A stretch of 64,000 bases of DNA from Litomosoides sigmodontis (GCA_963070105.1 OY718804.1:1413720-1477719), one strand, 5' to 3'. Shown: positions 50,059 through 63,900, counted from the first letter of the stretch. Numbers and translations: made by a program. The notes: generated by a model not told the origin, from the sequence alone.

Positions 50059-51632
50059 ATGTCATCATTGGCTAAACTGCTGACGTAAGTGTCCGTCATT
50101 TTCACAATATCTAATCGAGTATCTTTCCAACATGCAAGACAAAAAAACCTAAGGAAAAAGTATTGGCGTTTGATGAAATTTGAGATTATATTGAAGATAG
50201 CCATTGGTTTCAATGCAAACAGTCTGTTTTTTAAAACATTTTACGAATCAGGAGCCGCATGTGACATTTTACGTCACATATCGTTTTTCATTTATAAATT
50301 GCTGTTTCCAGTATTTTTGACCATCAGTTTTCTGTTTCCTTCTCTAATTCTAATGTTGATGCTGTTTATGCAGGCAGAAGAATAATTTATTCAAGCGTTC
50401 TGTATTGAATGTGCAGAATAATTATTTAAATGAACAGTGTATTATCGTTGATGAGAATGATAGGCCTTTGCGTTCTGAATCCAAAGGACTCTGCCATTCG
50501 GCCAAAACATGTAAGTAAATAGTAATATTTTATTGATAGGTAGAGAGATTTAATCCAAACGAAGGCGCATATTGTAAGGAATTTTGAAATGTTTTTCTGA
50601 TGGAATTATGATATTGCTGGATGTGTATGTCTATGTTCACACGGTGGTATAGAAGCTTTCTTTTCCCTTTAATCTAGATGCGGGTGTGCTAAGATTAGTG
50701 CACATTATTTTGCAAGTTTTATTTTTCACTTTTCAGTAGCTTTGCACCGTGCCTTCAGTGTATTTTTGTTTACGAAAAACAATGAAATGATCCTGCAAAA
50801 ACGAGCTGCTCAGAAAATAACATTTCCCTCGGTGTGGACAAATGCCTGTTGCAGTCATCCTTTGTGGAATGAATATGAAATGTGCACTGACGAAAATAAC
50901 ATTGGAATTCGACGAGCTGCTAGGAGAAAATTAAATCATGAATTAGGCCTTCACTCTGCTAACATTGGTCAAATGAAGGTTGGTAGTTTAAAAATTGGAT
51001 GCCTTTTGGAACTTAATACGGTCTTATCAATCAGTGATTATGTGAAATTTACTGTAACTTTGCAATAGAATCTGTGGTCGAGGTGAAACGAGACATAATA
51101 TGCATCTCACTTGACTTTAAATTTTCTATGAGTTTGTTATTGAGGTTTACTGATGACATATGTCTATTTCAGATCATGGGTCGTTTTCTATACAAAGCAA
51201 TGCATGACGATAATTGGGGTGAACATGAGCTTGATTATGTTATTGTTATGCGTGATTGTGACGTTAAGCAGATTAAACCAAATCCGGAAGAAGTTGAGGC
51301 AATAGGTGTTGTCGCATCAATGGACGAGTTGACCGAAATCTTGAAATGTACATTGTTTACATTTACCGCTAACAATTTTAATTCAGTATCAATGTGTTTT
51401 TTGCTTACGTTACATTACTGAGGAGAATACATTCAGCATAAGCACTGGTGCAAGTGTCTTTCATATTTCCACCTTTTTTCTGTTTTCAATGGATTTCATT
51501 GCAGGCAATGAGTCTTCATTCTCCCCTTGGTTTAATTTGTTCGTCCGAAGGAATTTTTTGCGGAACTGGTGGCATGATTTGGACCGTCTGGACGAATTAA
51601 AGGATTTTCAAACAATATATCAACTAAATTAA
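50059..51632 (+). CDS. idi-1: Isopentenyl-diphosphate delta-isomerase (type I)
   Basis: Exons 50059-50084, 50374-50510, 50737-50978, 51173-51347, 51505-51632; phases close, about 235 residues. The enzyme interconverts isopentenyl and dimethylallyl diphosphate in the mevalonate pathway, feeding ubiquinone, dolichol and prenylation (nematodes do not make sterols de novo). Seen: HRAFSVFLFTKNNEMILQKR; TFPSVWTNACCSHPL with the active-site Cys; the Nudix-like helix RRAARRKLNHELGL; WGEHELDYVIVM, with the catalytic/metal Glu; and the C-terminal SFSPWFNLF and WWHDLDRL that closes the active site. Length matches the type I family. The short first exon encodes MSSLAKLLT only and is chosen for its good donor and phase. 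Confidence 0.95.
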
Positions 51633-52198
51633 TTCTATGTCAATGCACTTCCATCCGTAGGAGATTGTCAGTGGATAAAATCGTGATTTTTGAGACATGA
51701 AGGAGTTCTTGCGGGAAATATGCTAAAAATGTTGTACATTGCACTTTAGTTTTATTGATATTATGACATATAAAGAAAAAATTAAAAGCTCAAGAACGAT
51801 AAAATTTTATTATTATCGTATGATCGTACTGAAGCACGATTTCGCGGAAAATTTTTTGCTGTTATATATTTTTGTCGAGATTTATGTGTATGCATTCATT
51901 TGTACACGGTTTCCCTCTTCCATTCGGTATGACTACTAAAGGTCATATATAAGAATAAAAATAGGGAAAATGAATAGTGTAATAAGTTCCATAATATCCT
52001 CATATATTTAATTTTAAGGTAATACTAGGTTAGCAATAAGTTATCAAGGAAAATAGATGTTATTAATATCTGAATTACTCAGACGTTATTAATATCTGAA
52101 TTATTCATCAGATCTACATTTGTTTCGATTGTGTTTATGCAAATTTTGCTCTGTAATCGTTTGAATTTAATACGAGTATCAAAAAGATCTTAGGCGTA
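51633..52198. other. Intergenic, IDI to SPCS3
   Basis: 566 bases, AT-rich, containing a 26-bp imperfect direct duplication (52059-52107) and a TAG acceptor at 52193 six bases before the SPCS3 ATG. No other gene seen. Confidence 0.5.
52059..52107. repeat. Two-copy 26-bp direct repeat
   Basis: GTTATTAATATCTGAATTA followed by C or T then TCA occurs at 52059-52081 and again at 52085-52107, differing at one position. Confidence 0.8.
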
Positions 52199-53727
52199 AT
52201 GCATACAGTCTGGGCACGTGCCAATGCAATATTCGCGTTCGTACTTTCCGTCTTATCCGCGTTAACATTTTGCGTTTTTGTATCGACCGTGTGGTTACCG
52301 AATACGGCACCAGTCACTTTATCCGCAAATAATGTTCGTGTGTAAGTTTATTGCTGTTGGTTTTCTGTGACCATTTTGATGTTCCAATACACAGCTAGGT
52401 TAATTAGTTAGAGCGTTCTTGCAGTAAATTTTACTAAAAGTAACTATGCCACGTTTTATTTATGGCTTTTAAACATTCTGTCACCGGCAATTTATACTGC
52501 TACCACAACTTGAACACTGCAACTTGGTTTTGATTTCTTTCCGTTTATAAATACAAAGTTGCACAACCTGCAGAAATTCGAGGAATTGAAAATACATTTT
52601 GGTCTTCATAAAAAAAATAGTTTTTGGACGTGCTGAGATGGATTTCAGGAAGAATTTCGTGGATTATGCAGCGGAAGGTTCACGAAGTGATGTAGCAATG
52701 GCAGAATTGAATATAAACGTTGACGTTACTCCGCTGTTTAATTGGAATGTTAAAGAGATCTTTATGTTCCTGGTAGCTGAGTACAGTACACCAAAAACAC
52801 CTCTTAATCAAGTAGCTTTTTTTCTCATTAGATCGCTTACAGGTTTTGAGTGACATTTTAAAAGAAAAATGAAAAGAAAAATCTTTGTACTATATCTCCG
52901 TCAATATTACGGCTTGTGATGCTGTCTTTTACAATTCAAATCCTTACTGACTGTTTAGGCATGAGGAAAAACAAAGGAGACTAGGAGTATGATAATTAGC
53001 TAGCGGAAAGGTCAATAAAGTTGGGTTGGCAAATAGTGGCCAAATTGTTCGTATTTTAGAACTGAAGAAAGCTTACTTGATGGAATGGAGAGAACAATAA
53101 AGGGAAAGGGTAGTTCCTTATCCTGCGATGGATGTTTCACTAGCATATTTCTGTACCTATATTACAGAACTTACAGCAATGTTTTTCCTTGCTGTCATGC
53201 AATAAGAATTTCATTAGAGTCAAGTGTGCAATGGAAAGAGCTTAGTGACTTTTATATAAGCAGATACAAATACAGAGAATGCACATATTGTTGTCTGATA
53301 GGGAAGAAAAATATTGCATGAGGTCTAGAACATGTAGTCATTTAGTGTAGAACTGGATGACAATGTTGACTTTAAAATAAAAATTATTGAAGCATAATTT
53401 GTCGTATAATATATAATTACTTAAATGTTTTCCCGAATAGGTATATGACAGAGACTTTTTACTTTCATATCTTATTCATAGTGATAACTACAGATTGTAC
53501 TCTGGGATAAAGTCGTGAGACGCGGAGACTGGTCTCAGGTACATGAGGAGAGTATTACACCAAAATACTACTTTATGGATGATGGCACGAATTTGTTGAA
53601 TCATAAAAATGTAACACTTGTACTGAGATGGAATGTGGTACCGAATGCAGGTTATCTGGCGACGGCACAAGGTGAAGGGCAATACCAAGTCGAATTTCCA
53701 TCCAACTATTACAGCGGCCGATTCTAA
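52199..53727 (+). CDS. SPCS3: Signal peptidase complex subunit 3 (SPC22/23)
   Basis: Exons 52199-52341, 52649-52811, 53494-53727; phases close, about 179 residues, the usual family length. SPCS3 is an essential non-catalytic subunit of the ER signal peptidase complex, with one N-terminal membrane segment and a lumenal domain. Seen: MHTVWARANAIFAFVLSV starting the transmembrane segment (about residues 9-33); DVTPLFNWNVKEIFMFLVAE; YSTPKTPLNQ; WDKVVRRGDW; and KNVTLVLRWNVVPNAGYL, with the conserved N-glycosylation sequon N-V-T. Exon 2 begins at 52649, not at the ATG at 52638, because only that acceptor keeps the frame. The ATG is six bases after a TAG acceptor. Confidence 0.96.
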
Positions 53728-55309
53728 GCGATAACATAATTTTAACACCGAATTTTTGCCTGATTATTGTTTTGTTACTTTCTCCTGGGTTATGTTGCTT
53801 TTCACATCCTAAACTTGAATCATCTTAATATCGGTACATATGTATCGATGAAATAAGACAAATCTACGAGCTGGATTTCCTTACTTGACAGTACCTACGT
53901 CTTCTCGTTGTTTCTGTATTCAAGAAGGGGATAGATGAAAAATACTTTGGATTTGTATTTCCGTGAATAATCATTCGTTTTTTGTTTTTTTAGGCAAATA
54001 TATATTTTCTATATATAAGTTATTTTGCGAGTAAACAATTGATAGCACAATCATGACCTGCTCTACACATTTCGAGGAAAGGAAAGGAAGGGGAAAAGTG
54101 GAAAAAAGGAGGTTGCACACTTCTCCTGCTGTCTCATGATGGCCATTGACATAAGCAATTTACAGTCCACATTTATTCTTAGTAGCAAAGGCTCCAGGTT
54201 TTGGTACTATCAATGAGGGACTTCAAGGCTACTGATGCGGGTAAGCTGAATCCACCAACTCTCCTTACCAAGTGCCCACTCCCGCTTGCTCTACGTTATG
54301 TTTGGAACGACAACGGTGTTGCCCGAACGGTATTTTACGGTGTACTTGCTATGCGTTGTAAATTGACGTTTTGAAAAAAATGGAATTTAGCGGAATATTG
54401 TATACGTCATATCGGGACGTTTGTGTCATTTGTTTTGAAAGATGTAACTGTGGATATTGGATAATGATGTGCCTAACCTCTGCTCGATCTTTTGCTTTAT
54501 TCATTGGATTTATATGCTTTATAAATCATTTTGTTCGTAATTGTGGGAATCGTTAAACATCCGATGTTAGTGTGCATGTTGGACAGGATTGGTGATACGT
54601 AATATTCGTGCATTTTTATGTATCGAATGTAGTTAATTAGCAGGTTGGACATTAAAGACGATAGGTCGAGAGTTATCATGTTGTGCTACGTGCAAAAATA
54701 AATTTTGGAAGGTACATAATTGAAGTACAGAATTTTCAGTGTACTGATTGTTTTCGTTGAACATGTTAAAAGATGCGGTTTAAGAGTGAAAGGATCAAGG
54801 TTGGATAATTGCAAGTGTAAGAAATAAACCGCTATACTAATTCTATTCTTCCTAATAATGGTTTGCTTTTTTTAATCTTTCTTTTTCTCTAATTCATTAT
54901 ATGTAATTTGACTTTTGAAAGGATGAGTGTAAGCTTGCTACTTTATGAGCTTATCCAACATAAACGATAAAAATAAAAACTTTGTATGAGATTAACCAAC
55001 TTGGGGAAGTTTTTAATGCGAAAGATCATATATTTATCAAAACTAACAGACTGAAGAAATTGTAATTACATGAACGTTATAAATTAAGAAGTTACGCAGT
55101 TCTTATTGGTCTTTAATTTTAGTAGTTCTGCCGTTATTACAAATTTTGGAAGAAATTGTCGTGGTTGTATTTTATGCTCGTTTCACTAAATTTTTTATGT
55201 TTGCGTCCACTTAACAGTAAATTTTTTGTTGCTGCATTCTTGTAGTATTATGCCTGAAATAGACATATACAAGAGCGCATTTTTGTGATAACTTTTTTTC
55301 TGATTTCAG
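53728..55309. other. Intergenic region and unresolved 5' end of USP46
   Basis: 1.6 kb. The USP46 start codon must lie here, because exon 55310-55393 begins in phase 0 without an ATG and the C. elegans protein adds only one to a few residues before this point. I could not choose a start exon. A locally GC-richer island near 54170-54375 includes a 53-codon open frame (54213-54374) that is unrecognised; its in-frame GGTAAGC donor does not give the right phase for USP46. Confidence 0.45.
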
Positions 55310-58215
55310 GGCGCGAATGCTTCATCTCAGTTGGAAAAAGAAATCGGCTCAGATCATTTACTGAGCAATGAACATTTTTATGGATTAGTTAATGTTTGTA
55401 TTACCATTAGTTCCGAAAACAACTGAAGAAAATGCTAGCACCTTAAATTTCCTACTGAATTTACTTGACGACATGAAAAATAAATTGTTTTAAGTTGAAT
55501 AATTAGTAAATAATTTAACATGAATCTAATTTTTCGATAAATTTTTACTTGCTTTTACGCGTAATATTATATTTGTTTGTTCATTTCAGTTTGGTAATAC
55601 TTGTTATTGCAATTCGGTTATTCAAGCACTTTATTTTTGCCGTCCATTCCGTGAAAAAATTTTGCAGTACAAGCAACAATTGAAAAAATCTTGTGATAAG
55701 GAATCAGGTTCTGTGGTGTGATCATCATTTTACTTAAGGCAATTAAAAACACACCTTTAACAGTTTACTACCCTTTTGCTTCATCACGTATCCTTCTGTT
55801 AAGAATCATTAATTTTTCCTGCCTTATTTTTTAAATCCATTGATTTTAGGAAGGGAAAAAGAAAATTTACTGACTTGCCTTGCTGACCTTTTCCATAACA
55901 TAGCGACGCAGAAAAAACGAGTGGGCACGATTGCTCCGAAAAGATTTATTACGAAATTGAAAAAGGAAAATGGCAAGTACAATATGTGTTTGTATCTATT
56001 TGCTGTTCACTAGGAAATTCATTCGCTTACTTACCAGTGAAATACTTTGACGAGAAACAATTATTGACTTTCAAAAATTTTATAGGAAAATTGAATTGTT
56101 CATATTTCGAAACACGGAAAATTATGAGAAAAATTACTTGTTTCTTGTACAAGTAATGGCTATTATTAATTTCTTCAGTATCAGAATGATAGACATTGTT
56201 TTTTGGAAGCCAACAAGTTTTCTGGCTCTTGTTAAATAATTGAAATGGTGTTAAAATGCTACTCTTTTTTACACGCATGCTTCTCGAACAAGCAAAAGAT
56301 TTATAGAGCCTGTACTCTTGCAAAGGTTTGGGTGAGAACAACCACATAATGTATTTCAGGCATATTTGACAATTTTTCGCAGCAAGATGCCCACGAATTT
56401 CTAAATTATTTGCTAAATACAATATCAGAAACTCTTGCTGAGGAGAAAAGAGCCGAGAAAGTAGAGAAAATGCTTCGTACAAATGGGATGACAAAGAAAA
56501 GCTGCAGCGTTCCACCACATGAACCACTGACGTTTTGTCAACCGAGGTAAAACTTTTCGAGTTCTCATTTTCGAGCTTTTTTTGACATTGGGAATCTGTT
56601 GCTAATTTGAAAACCATAAAACAATAAATAAAATGTGTTTCTGAAGCAGAATTTATATATGATCTTGTTTGTCACGCTGAATCATTTTTAAAGATTAGAG
56701 AGTGTTTTGAGTGCTTCCTCAATATTCAGCTGATTTGCCTCAATTTTAGCGGTTCAAGAAGTGACACTACGTGGATTCAAGAAATTTTTCAAGGAACTTT
56801 AACTAATGAAACACGTTGTCTTAATTGCGAAACGGTGCGTTTTTCTTTTTTTTCCGGTAGCTTAATTTGTTGGTAGCGCTACTGCATTCTTCGGAATATG
56901 AAGCTAAAACGAAACGAAAAATCTCATTTTTTCTTTGGTTAATTAAAATAATTATGCCCATTTCATTTAGGTATCGAGCAAGGATGAAGATTTTTTGGAT
57001 TTAAGTGTTGATGTTGAACAAAATGCATCAATTACTCATTGTTTGCGCGTTTTTTCTGATATGGAAACCTTGCAAGGGGAACAAAAGTATTACTGTGAAA
57101 ATTGCTGTTCAAAACATGAGGTAACTGTCACCTGTGCTCAAAAATGTATTGTTTCGTTTTCCTTTTGTGTTTCTCACAGTCTCTGTAATCTGTGAAAAAA
57201 AGCTTCAAAGATTTGTAGGCTCAAAAGCGTATGCGTATTAAAAAATTGCCGCAAATGTTGGCGTTACATTTGAAACGATTTAAATATGTGGAACAAATGA
57301 ATCGCCACACAAAATTATCATATCGAGTGTTGTTTCCGCTTGAATTGCGTCTTTTTAATGTGGTTGGTAATTATATTCGAGCTCATTTTATATGTTAGAA
57401 AATGAAACTGAGGAAGTAGCGTTCTGAAGGTTTAATGTACTTCTACTTGCAATAGTCGTAAGAAAGTATAATGGAAGCTTGTGAAGAGACGAAGTCCTGG
57501 TTGGAATTATTTAGGACATTCTACTACCGAGGTAGAGCTATTTTTGTTACGGTAGGAGATAATATTTAGAAAAATTCTGAGAGATATGTAAAATAAAATC
57601 CCATGGCTATCTGATAATGCTAGATCAATTCAAGTTACGAAGCAGTTGTAGTCTCTGATGGTACTGTCTACATATTTATTCCTATGTGATTTTTTTATAC
57701 ATTTATGATTCTTTTTAATTTCATTGGTTTAAATTCGTTCAGAGTGACGATGCAGTGAACAGGGATCGTCTATATGATTTATGTGCGGTTGTGGTACACT
57801 GTGGTTCTACACCAAATCGCGGCCATTATATTACGCTTGTAAAGTCGCATAATTTCTGGCTTCTATTCGATGATGATATAGTCGACGTAAATGATTTTAA
57901 ATTTGGGAAGAATTAACCATGGAAGGGGAATATGATTCATTTATTTCGCGGGGAAGAGGGGGAAATTAGCTTATTGTATTTTGAAGGATTTCACGATAAA
58001 AAAAAGTAAGAACCGCGAATTTTTGTTTCTGTTGTAAGAAAAAAGCTCATTTCTAGAAAATTGATCCCGTCGCAATTGAGGATTTCTTCGGTCTTTCCGA
58101 ATGTGGTGTGCAAAAAAACAGTGAATCTGCATACATCCTATTTTATGAGGCAAGAGATGCTGTAAATATAGACGTCAAAGGAGGAGCTGGACAAGACACT
58201 AATTCTTCCGTATAG
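55310..58215 (+). CDS. usp-46: Ubiquitin carboxyl-terminal hydrolase USP46/USP12 (start exon not located)
   Basis: Exons 55310-55393, 55590-55707, 55850-55972, 56360-56546, 56750-56834, 56971-57120, 57219-57362, 57743-57886, 58057-58215; phases close. USP46 deubiquitinates targets such as glutamate receptors (GLR-1 in C. elegans) and is activated by WD40 partners WDR48/WDR20. Seen: [14 protein letters not shown]; the Cys box YGLVN / [52 protein letters not shown] with YYCENC supplying zinc cysteines; [20 protein letters not shown]; and the His box [20 protein letters not shown]. The end [13 protein letters not shown] is family-typical. Intron 3 has a GC donor (GCAAGT at 55973); no GT choice preserves the frame. 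AATAAA lies at 58245-58250. Confidence 0.94.
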
Positions 58216-59950
58216 TTCCTTTACTCAAAAACTCTCTTTTCAAAAATAAACGGATATTGCGTTTAGTTGAAATAGGAGAAAATATTGATAAAATTCCCGG
58301 TGCTCATTATCAACGCGAACTTGATTCAAAACTTGGAAGACATGGGAAGAGTGGTTTCCTAGAATACAGCCTATCCTTTTTCGAGTAGACCTTACCACTG
58401 TTATTTCAGAACAGGCTATATTTAACTAAGAACTTTGCGTTGGATAGATTTTTATATATACTATTATGATGCAAAAGAATATAAAAGTTTCCTTACCTTT
58501 CTTTTTCGTTTCCTTGCAAATACCAAATTTAACGAATGTGAAGTGGTAAATAACAGTGGTAAAAATTCCTAGTTTTGAAGATTTGGTTTTTAAATTTCTT
58601 GTTAATTTATCGGTATAGCTCGAAGTAGCTCAATGATTTCTTTTAGCACACATTCAGGTAAACTCGTATTTATATTCGTGAAATGATTGTTATTTCATCA
58701 TAGCGATGTGTTTTGTGTGAAGGAAAAAGAAAATATTGTAATTTTTGGTCATGGCTATTACATATATTGTGCAATGTGCAACATTTTCAGGATGGTTTTT
58801 CCTCTTTTTTCTGGAAAACAATCTTTTTCCTTAAAATTTCTTAAATTTTTTCCTATAATAGAATCAGAAAAAAAAAGTTATTTATCACAAAAATGCAAAA
58901 AAAAAATTTTAAATGTCTTATACAAACAAAAACTCAATCTTTGATACAGTAGCAATTTAGTAGATTGATGATGCATGATAACTTCAGATTAAACATAGAT
59001 AAATTGTTAAGCAATATTAACTTATTGAATAATGCTAAATTGTTGAAATTATTGGTCAGAATGCATGAAATTATTGTTCATGTGAGATAGTTTGAAAGCA
59101 TTATGTTGTGATCAAGTACCACTAACGTTTGGCGGTGGACGTCATCCTGATGTATAGCACTTCTGTCTTGAAATATTATGTACCATTAGAAAAATAGATT
59201 GTAAAATATTTGACAAGACTACTTCTTTGTGTAATGTGGAAAATACAAATGTCATGCAGATTGAACTGCATATTAGGAATTTGTTATGCAAAAGATTAGC
59301 AATGTGATTCATAAAAATAAACAAGAATAATTTGTACGAAAATTATTAAAAACGGTTACTGCTACATTTACATTTGTTTGCAATAGCCGAGACATTTGTG
59401 AAGATCATACCATTACGTACCATCTGTAGCATGGTGAAAAATGATGACGATTGATCTGTCCTTCTTGGTTCTTGCAGAAACAGTAACAATAGTATTGTGA
59501 TACGGAATACAATGCAGCAACATGAAAAAAGAGAAAGACGCTCCATGTAAATTACCGGAGAAGATGAAAGGAGAATGAATGAAGATTTCAAAAGTATAGG
59601 AACGACAAAAAATGAATTGAATAAATGAATATGAATTATTTTCCATTTTTGAAAACCTTTACAAATCAGCCAGATATTTGATGATTTACTAATGTGAATA
59701 TTAATTATTACACAATGATAGATATTCCATTTGACAGTTTCATATGTATCAGATTCCATTCATTCGTTCGCAGTGAATTAAACAACGACTTCTTACGCCC
59801 ACGCATCAACTTTGATCATCATTTGCTAACTCTAAGTTTGTAAATTTGACGAACACAAGAGGTGTCAGCCACCGCTATTTCGCGGCCGCCCGATGCCCGA
59901 TACTCTCGCTTTCTCAAATCTACATGTTTATTATCGGATTTTGCAGGTTG

Positions 59951-60008
59951 CTCTGTCTCTCTCTCTCTCATTTTCTCTCTCCCTCTCTCTCCCTCTCTCT
60001 CTCTCTCT
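59951..60008. repeat. CT microsatellite
   Basis: Imperfect CT dinucleotide run on the + strand with short T and CCC interruptions. Confidence 0.9.
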
Positions 60009-60257
60009 GGCTCTTATTCTTAATGGAACTTTTTTCGCAACAGCAACAACCGTATCAGGTAATTTCATTGTATGAAATCGAAATTCCTCATTCTTCGTTA
60101 AAATTTCTTCGTTAAAATTACGATTCCTCCTGGTGAATTAGTTGTCAAACTGGTTTAAAAATTTTTTTTTTCCTTTTTGCTTTTATCAAATTCTCATTAG
60201 CATACTGATGTAAAGCTAGATGTACAGAGTGTGAAGATTACTATTGATCGGCACCTA

Positions 60258-60274
60258 ATAATAATAATAATAAA
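60258..60274. repeat. AAT trinucleotide run
   Basis: About five to six AAT units on the + strand. Confidence 0.85.
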
Positions 60275-60963
60275 CATGTGATGTTTACATGTCATAAATA
60301 TGTTTACGTGATGTTTGGCTTTATTATGCTACTATTCGTGAGCAGCTACATTGTTGCGTATTTTACACGTTTTAGCATCATATCTCATCCGTATAGAGCA
60401 TGCATTTATTAAAACATTCAAATGTCATCATGGTTAGTGCATGATATACGAATGGAATTATGGTATAGTAATAGAGAATGCATAATTTTTATTTTTTTTC
60501 CTTCGTTAATTTTTACCGAAGTTTTGGTTTTTTTTATTCAGATCCTGATTGATATCTATTATTGTGTTCGTAGCAGATTCTCATACTTCTGGTCCTCCAT
60601 CATTTTTAGCTCTTTTTTTTACTATCATGGATAAGCATTAACTTATCCATTTACGCATTCGCTGTGCGAATTTCCAATTTGTTCTTTAATTTTCACATTT
60701 GAAATTGTCTTGAAACTGTCAACTGTCAAATTCTTTAGTGGATGTTTTTATTTAGTTAAGTTTTAAAGTTATTAGGCAAAATATCAGTTATCTTCCTTCG
60801 TATTTTAGAAATATAACAATGAGGAAGTGAACGTAGTAATTTTAATTTGTGCTTGTGTAAATGTGGGTTAAAAACGGTTATTTATGTCTGTGTGCTGCTG
60901 ACATCTTTTAAAATCATTGTTGCTAAGTGTTACAGGTGTAAATATTTCAGATTTAATTCAACA

Positions 60964-63900
60964 ATGTCACTGGTGACGGTGCAGCGTTCACCGACACCAA
61001 GTGAAAATGGCAGTTTTGATCAGACGGTAACAAATTACATTCGCTTTGAAATTTTGTTAATGCAGATTTTGCTTGTTTTATTGAAGATGTTTTAAATTTT
61101 AATTGAGCAAAATTTTTGTGAAAATTTCCTTCCACCATAAGGATAACATTTATGTTTTCTAGGAAATCGATGCGTCAGAATGTAGTTCGCCAATAGCCAG
61201 GGAATCAGTTCCAAGTACGGAATGTTATTTTTACGTAAAAGGCACTGCGGTGATTTTATTGCAGCCCGATCGTACAAATGTTGGACGTTATAATACTGGC
61301 GGTAAGCGTTTGAGTACAAGCAATGAATGAATTTTGATAAGCAGAAGATTAAATATGGAACAAAAGAAATTGAGCACAGTAGTTAGAGATAGCTTAAGGA
61401 GCACATGAAGGTAAAGAATATGTAGACTCTATTGTAGGGCAGGAGGTTTCTGAAAGTTATGAAATATAGTTCATCTATAGCGAGTCGTTTTCTATTTTAG
61501 ATTTTATTGGAAATCGAAATGTATACATGGGGCTAATTTCATGAATTTTCTTATATTTCAGGTGAAATTGAAGGGCATTTGCAAGCAATGCTAAATATAT
61601 TGTCTCCTCAAGATAATCTTACAATGGCTGTAAGATTACAGCCAGCCAAAACTGAGACTACTACTTCAATTGACCATGCCCGTTATTTAGCTGTTGTATC
61701 ATCTGTGCGTCGTCGAGAGATTAACTTTGGAAATCCTCAAGATGTTGTTTTATTGGGTCTTGATTGTCTTCCGAATAATAAAGTCGCGTAAGTTGACTAA
61801 GTACTTTGCTGCCAGCTTTAGAACTATGAAAGGAACTCATATATATGAATTGATTTTTGGTAACTTTTGGCAGTTTTAAATAAGTGAATTTATAGGATCG
61901 GTGTGACCATTCCAGTTCACGCTTCAACTCGAGTGAGTTTAGATGGTGATGGTGGTGTGGTTGTCGATTTTGATTCATCATTGCACATATTCAGGCCTGT
62001 TTCTGTTCAGGCTATGTGGACGATGTTTCAACGACTACATAAAGTATACCTTACATCTTTTAGTTTCTCGATATTGTGAATTTTTTGAATTGCTTTTGAA
62101 GTTTGCCAGTTATGTTAAGTGGAGTTCATGTCAAGCGATGCTGTGATGCTGTGTCATTCAGCATTATTTGTACAGGAGTTAATCGATGCACAAAATGCAA
62201 AAAGTTCGGTACCACAATTTGGGAGAACAGCGAGGCGTTTGGTCGATTATTACAATGAGCAAGTGTCGTCAGACGATGCAATAATCACAATGTGGTTGGT
62301 TACTACAGCTGCAGCTCATAATGATTTTTGTTGATTTTGATCTATCATTAAACCTGTTTTCGTAAAGCCGTGTGCCGTGTATAATGATTTTTCATGTTAA
62401 AAAACCAATACTAATTATTTGAAAATAATACCAAATTGTGTTATGTAAACTTTTTAACATCATTTTTTTAAACGAAAATATGTTCGCTTTCGTTCTTGTA
62501 AGGCTACGTGTTAGTCTTTATTGTTTGTAATATAAAGATAATTTCAGTAATCATTTATCATTAAATTGCTTGAATTTAGTTCCTCTGATAAATTTTTTTA
62601 ATCATTTCAAATTTGAAGGGAACGTTCTACGTCATCTTGTGCTGCTGAAACTGTTAGCGATTTGGGAGCAACAAGTGCGGATGCTAAACGACTCAGTCGT
62701 GATTATCGAAGCGATGACGATCCCGGTAATCGTTTTTTGTGAAGTGAATTCATGATTTTTTACCTATGTCAGTGCACTTAATCGAACATTATTTTATAAT
62801 CTTGTTCACCATTATTTTACTTTATCTGTTTCAGTGAAGGCTCGGATTTATGAACACTTGAAGGAAGTGATGCAAACTGTAGACTTAGATGAAGTCACTA
62901 GTAAGGATATCCGTTTAAAGGTTGATTTTAAGTGTATTTTATCTCTCTTATTAAATGTGCTCGGATAGTACTGTTCATGTTTTCTTATCGCCTTGAAGTC
63001 AGAGTAAAATTATTCAGGTGGAGGAGAGTATGCATGTGAAATTGGATAAATATAAGGATTTTATCAGTCGTCAAATGATGGTTATTATGGGACAGATGGA
63101 TAGAGCATCGCAGATTTTTCCTTATCTTTATTTGGGTACTGAATGGAATGCATGTGATTGGCAATGGCTTGAAAACAATGGGTATGTAAATTGGACGTGC
63201 TTAAAAAGGAACGTTCTGAATGCTTTTTGAACTTATTTTGCAAGAACATCGCATTATAAATTTTGGTTGGGCATTTTAGTTGGTCAGTTAATTGATGCTT
63301 GACATATTTGGTAATTTAAATAAATAATGACCCAATTATTTTCGCGTCAAATTCCGATTTCTGCGTTTCAATTTCATTATTTTTACTTATTAATACTGCT
63401 CCATTACGCCTTGTGTTACAGGAAACCATGATAAGTAGGTTGCTGGTAACATTTTACTTTTATAGGATTAAGTACATCGTTAATGTAACGAACGAGGTCG
63501 AAAATTTTTTCCCTGCTCGTTTAAAATATTTAAAAATACGAGTTTCGGATGAGGCTAGCACCGAATTGCTGAAATATTGGAATCAAACAAATCATTTTAT
63601 TAAAGAAGCAAAGTAAGCTTTCAAAATTTTTCAACTGACCTTTTGCCCTTTCTAATTAGTGTTTTTCATGGCTAATCAATAATATTGATCGTTTTTGTTT
63701 TGTTCACATTTGTCTTTTTAAGAGAAAAAGGGGGCGTTGTACTAGTGCATTGCAAAAAAGGCATCAGCCGGTCATCATCTACAGTGATAGCTTTCGCAAT
63801 GAAGGTATGGTTACATTTGTGAAATTAACGCTCAAACAATATTCTTCATTTATTGTTTAGACCTATGAATGGTTTAAATTCATTTGGGGAAGCTTGTATA

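Larger units (their letters stand above)
58216..60963. other. Intergenic, USP46 to slingshot
   Basis: 2.7 kb, AT-rich, with a CT microsatellite (59951-60008) and an AAT run (60258-60274). An acceptor TTTCAG ends at 60950, 13 bases before the slingshot ATG, consistent with a leader exon or trans-splicing. A 137-codon minus-strand frame at 59346-59759 shows no family match or splice context. No RNA gene seen. Confidence 0.5.

Noticed and set aside
52599..52853. ATG at 52638 or upstream as an independent start in the SPCS3 region
   Set aside because: The acceptor at 52648 joins the upstream signal-anchor exon in phase and gives the expected SPCS3 protein.
56027..56617. 196-codon minus-strand open frame across a USP46 intron and exon
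   Set aside because: It is antisense to a secure USP46 exon, has no recognisable domain, and is composed mainly of intron sequence.
59346..59759. 137-codon minus-strand open frame upstream of the slingshot gene
   Set aside because: Low-complexity hydrophobic translation without a recognised motif; no exon partners.
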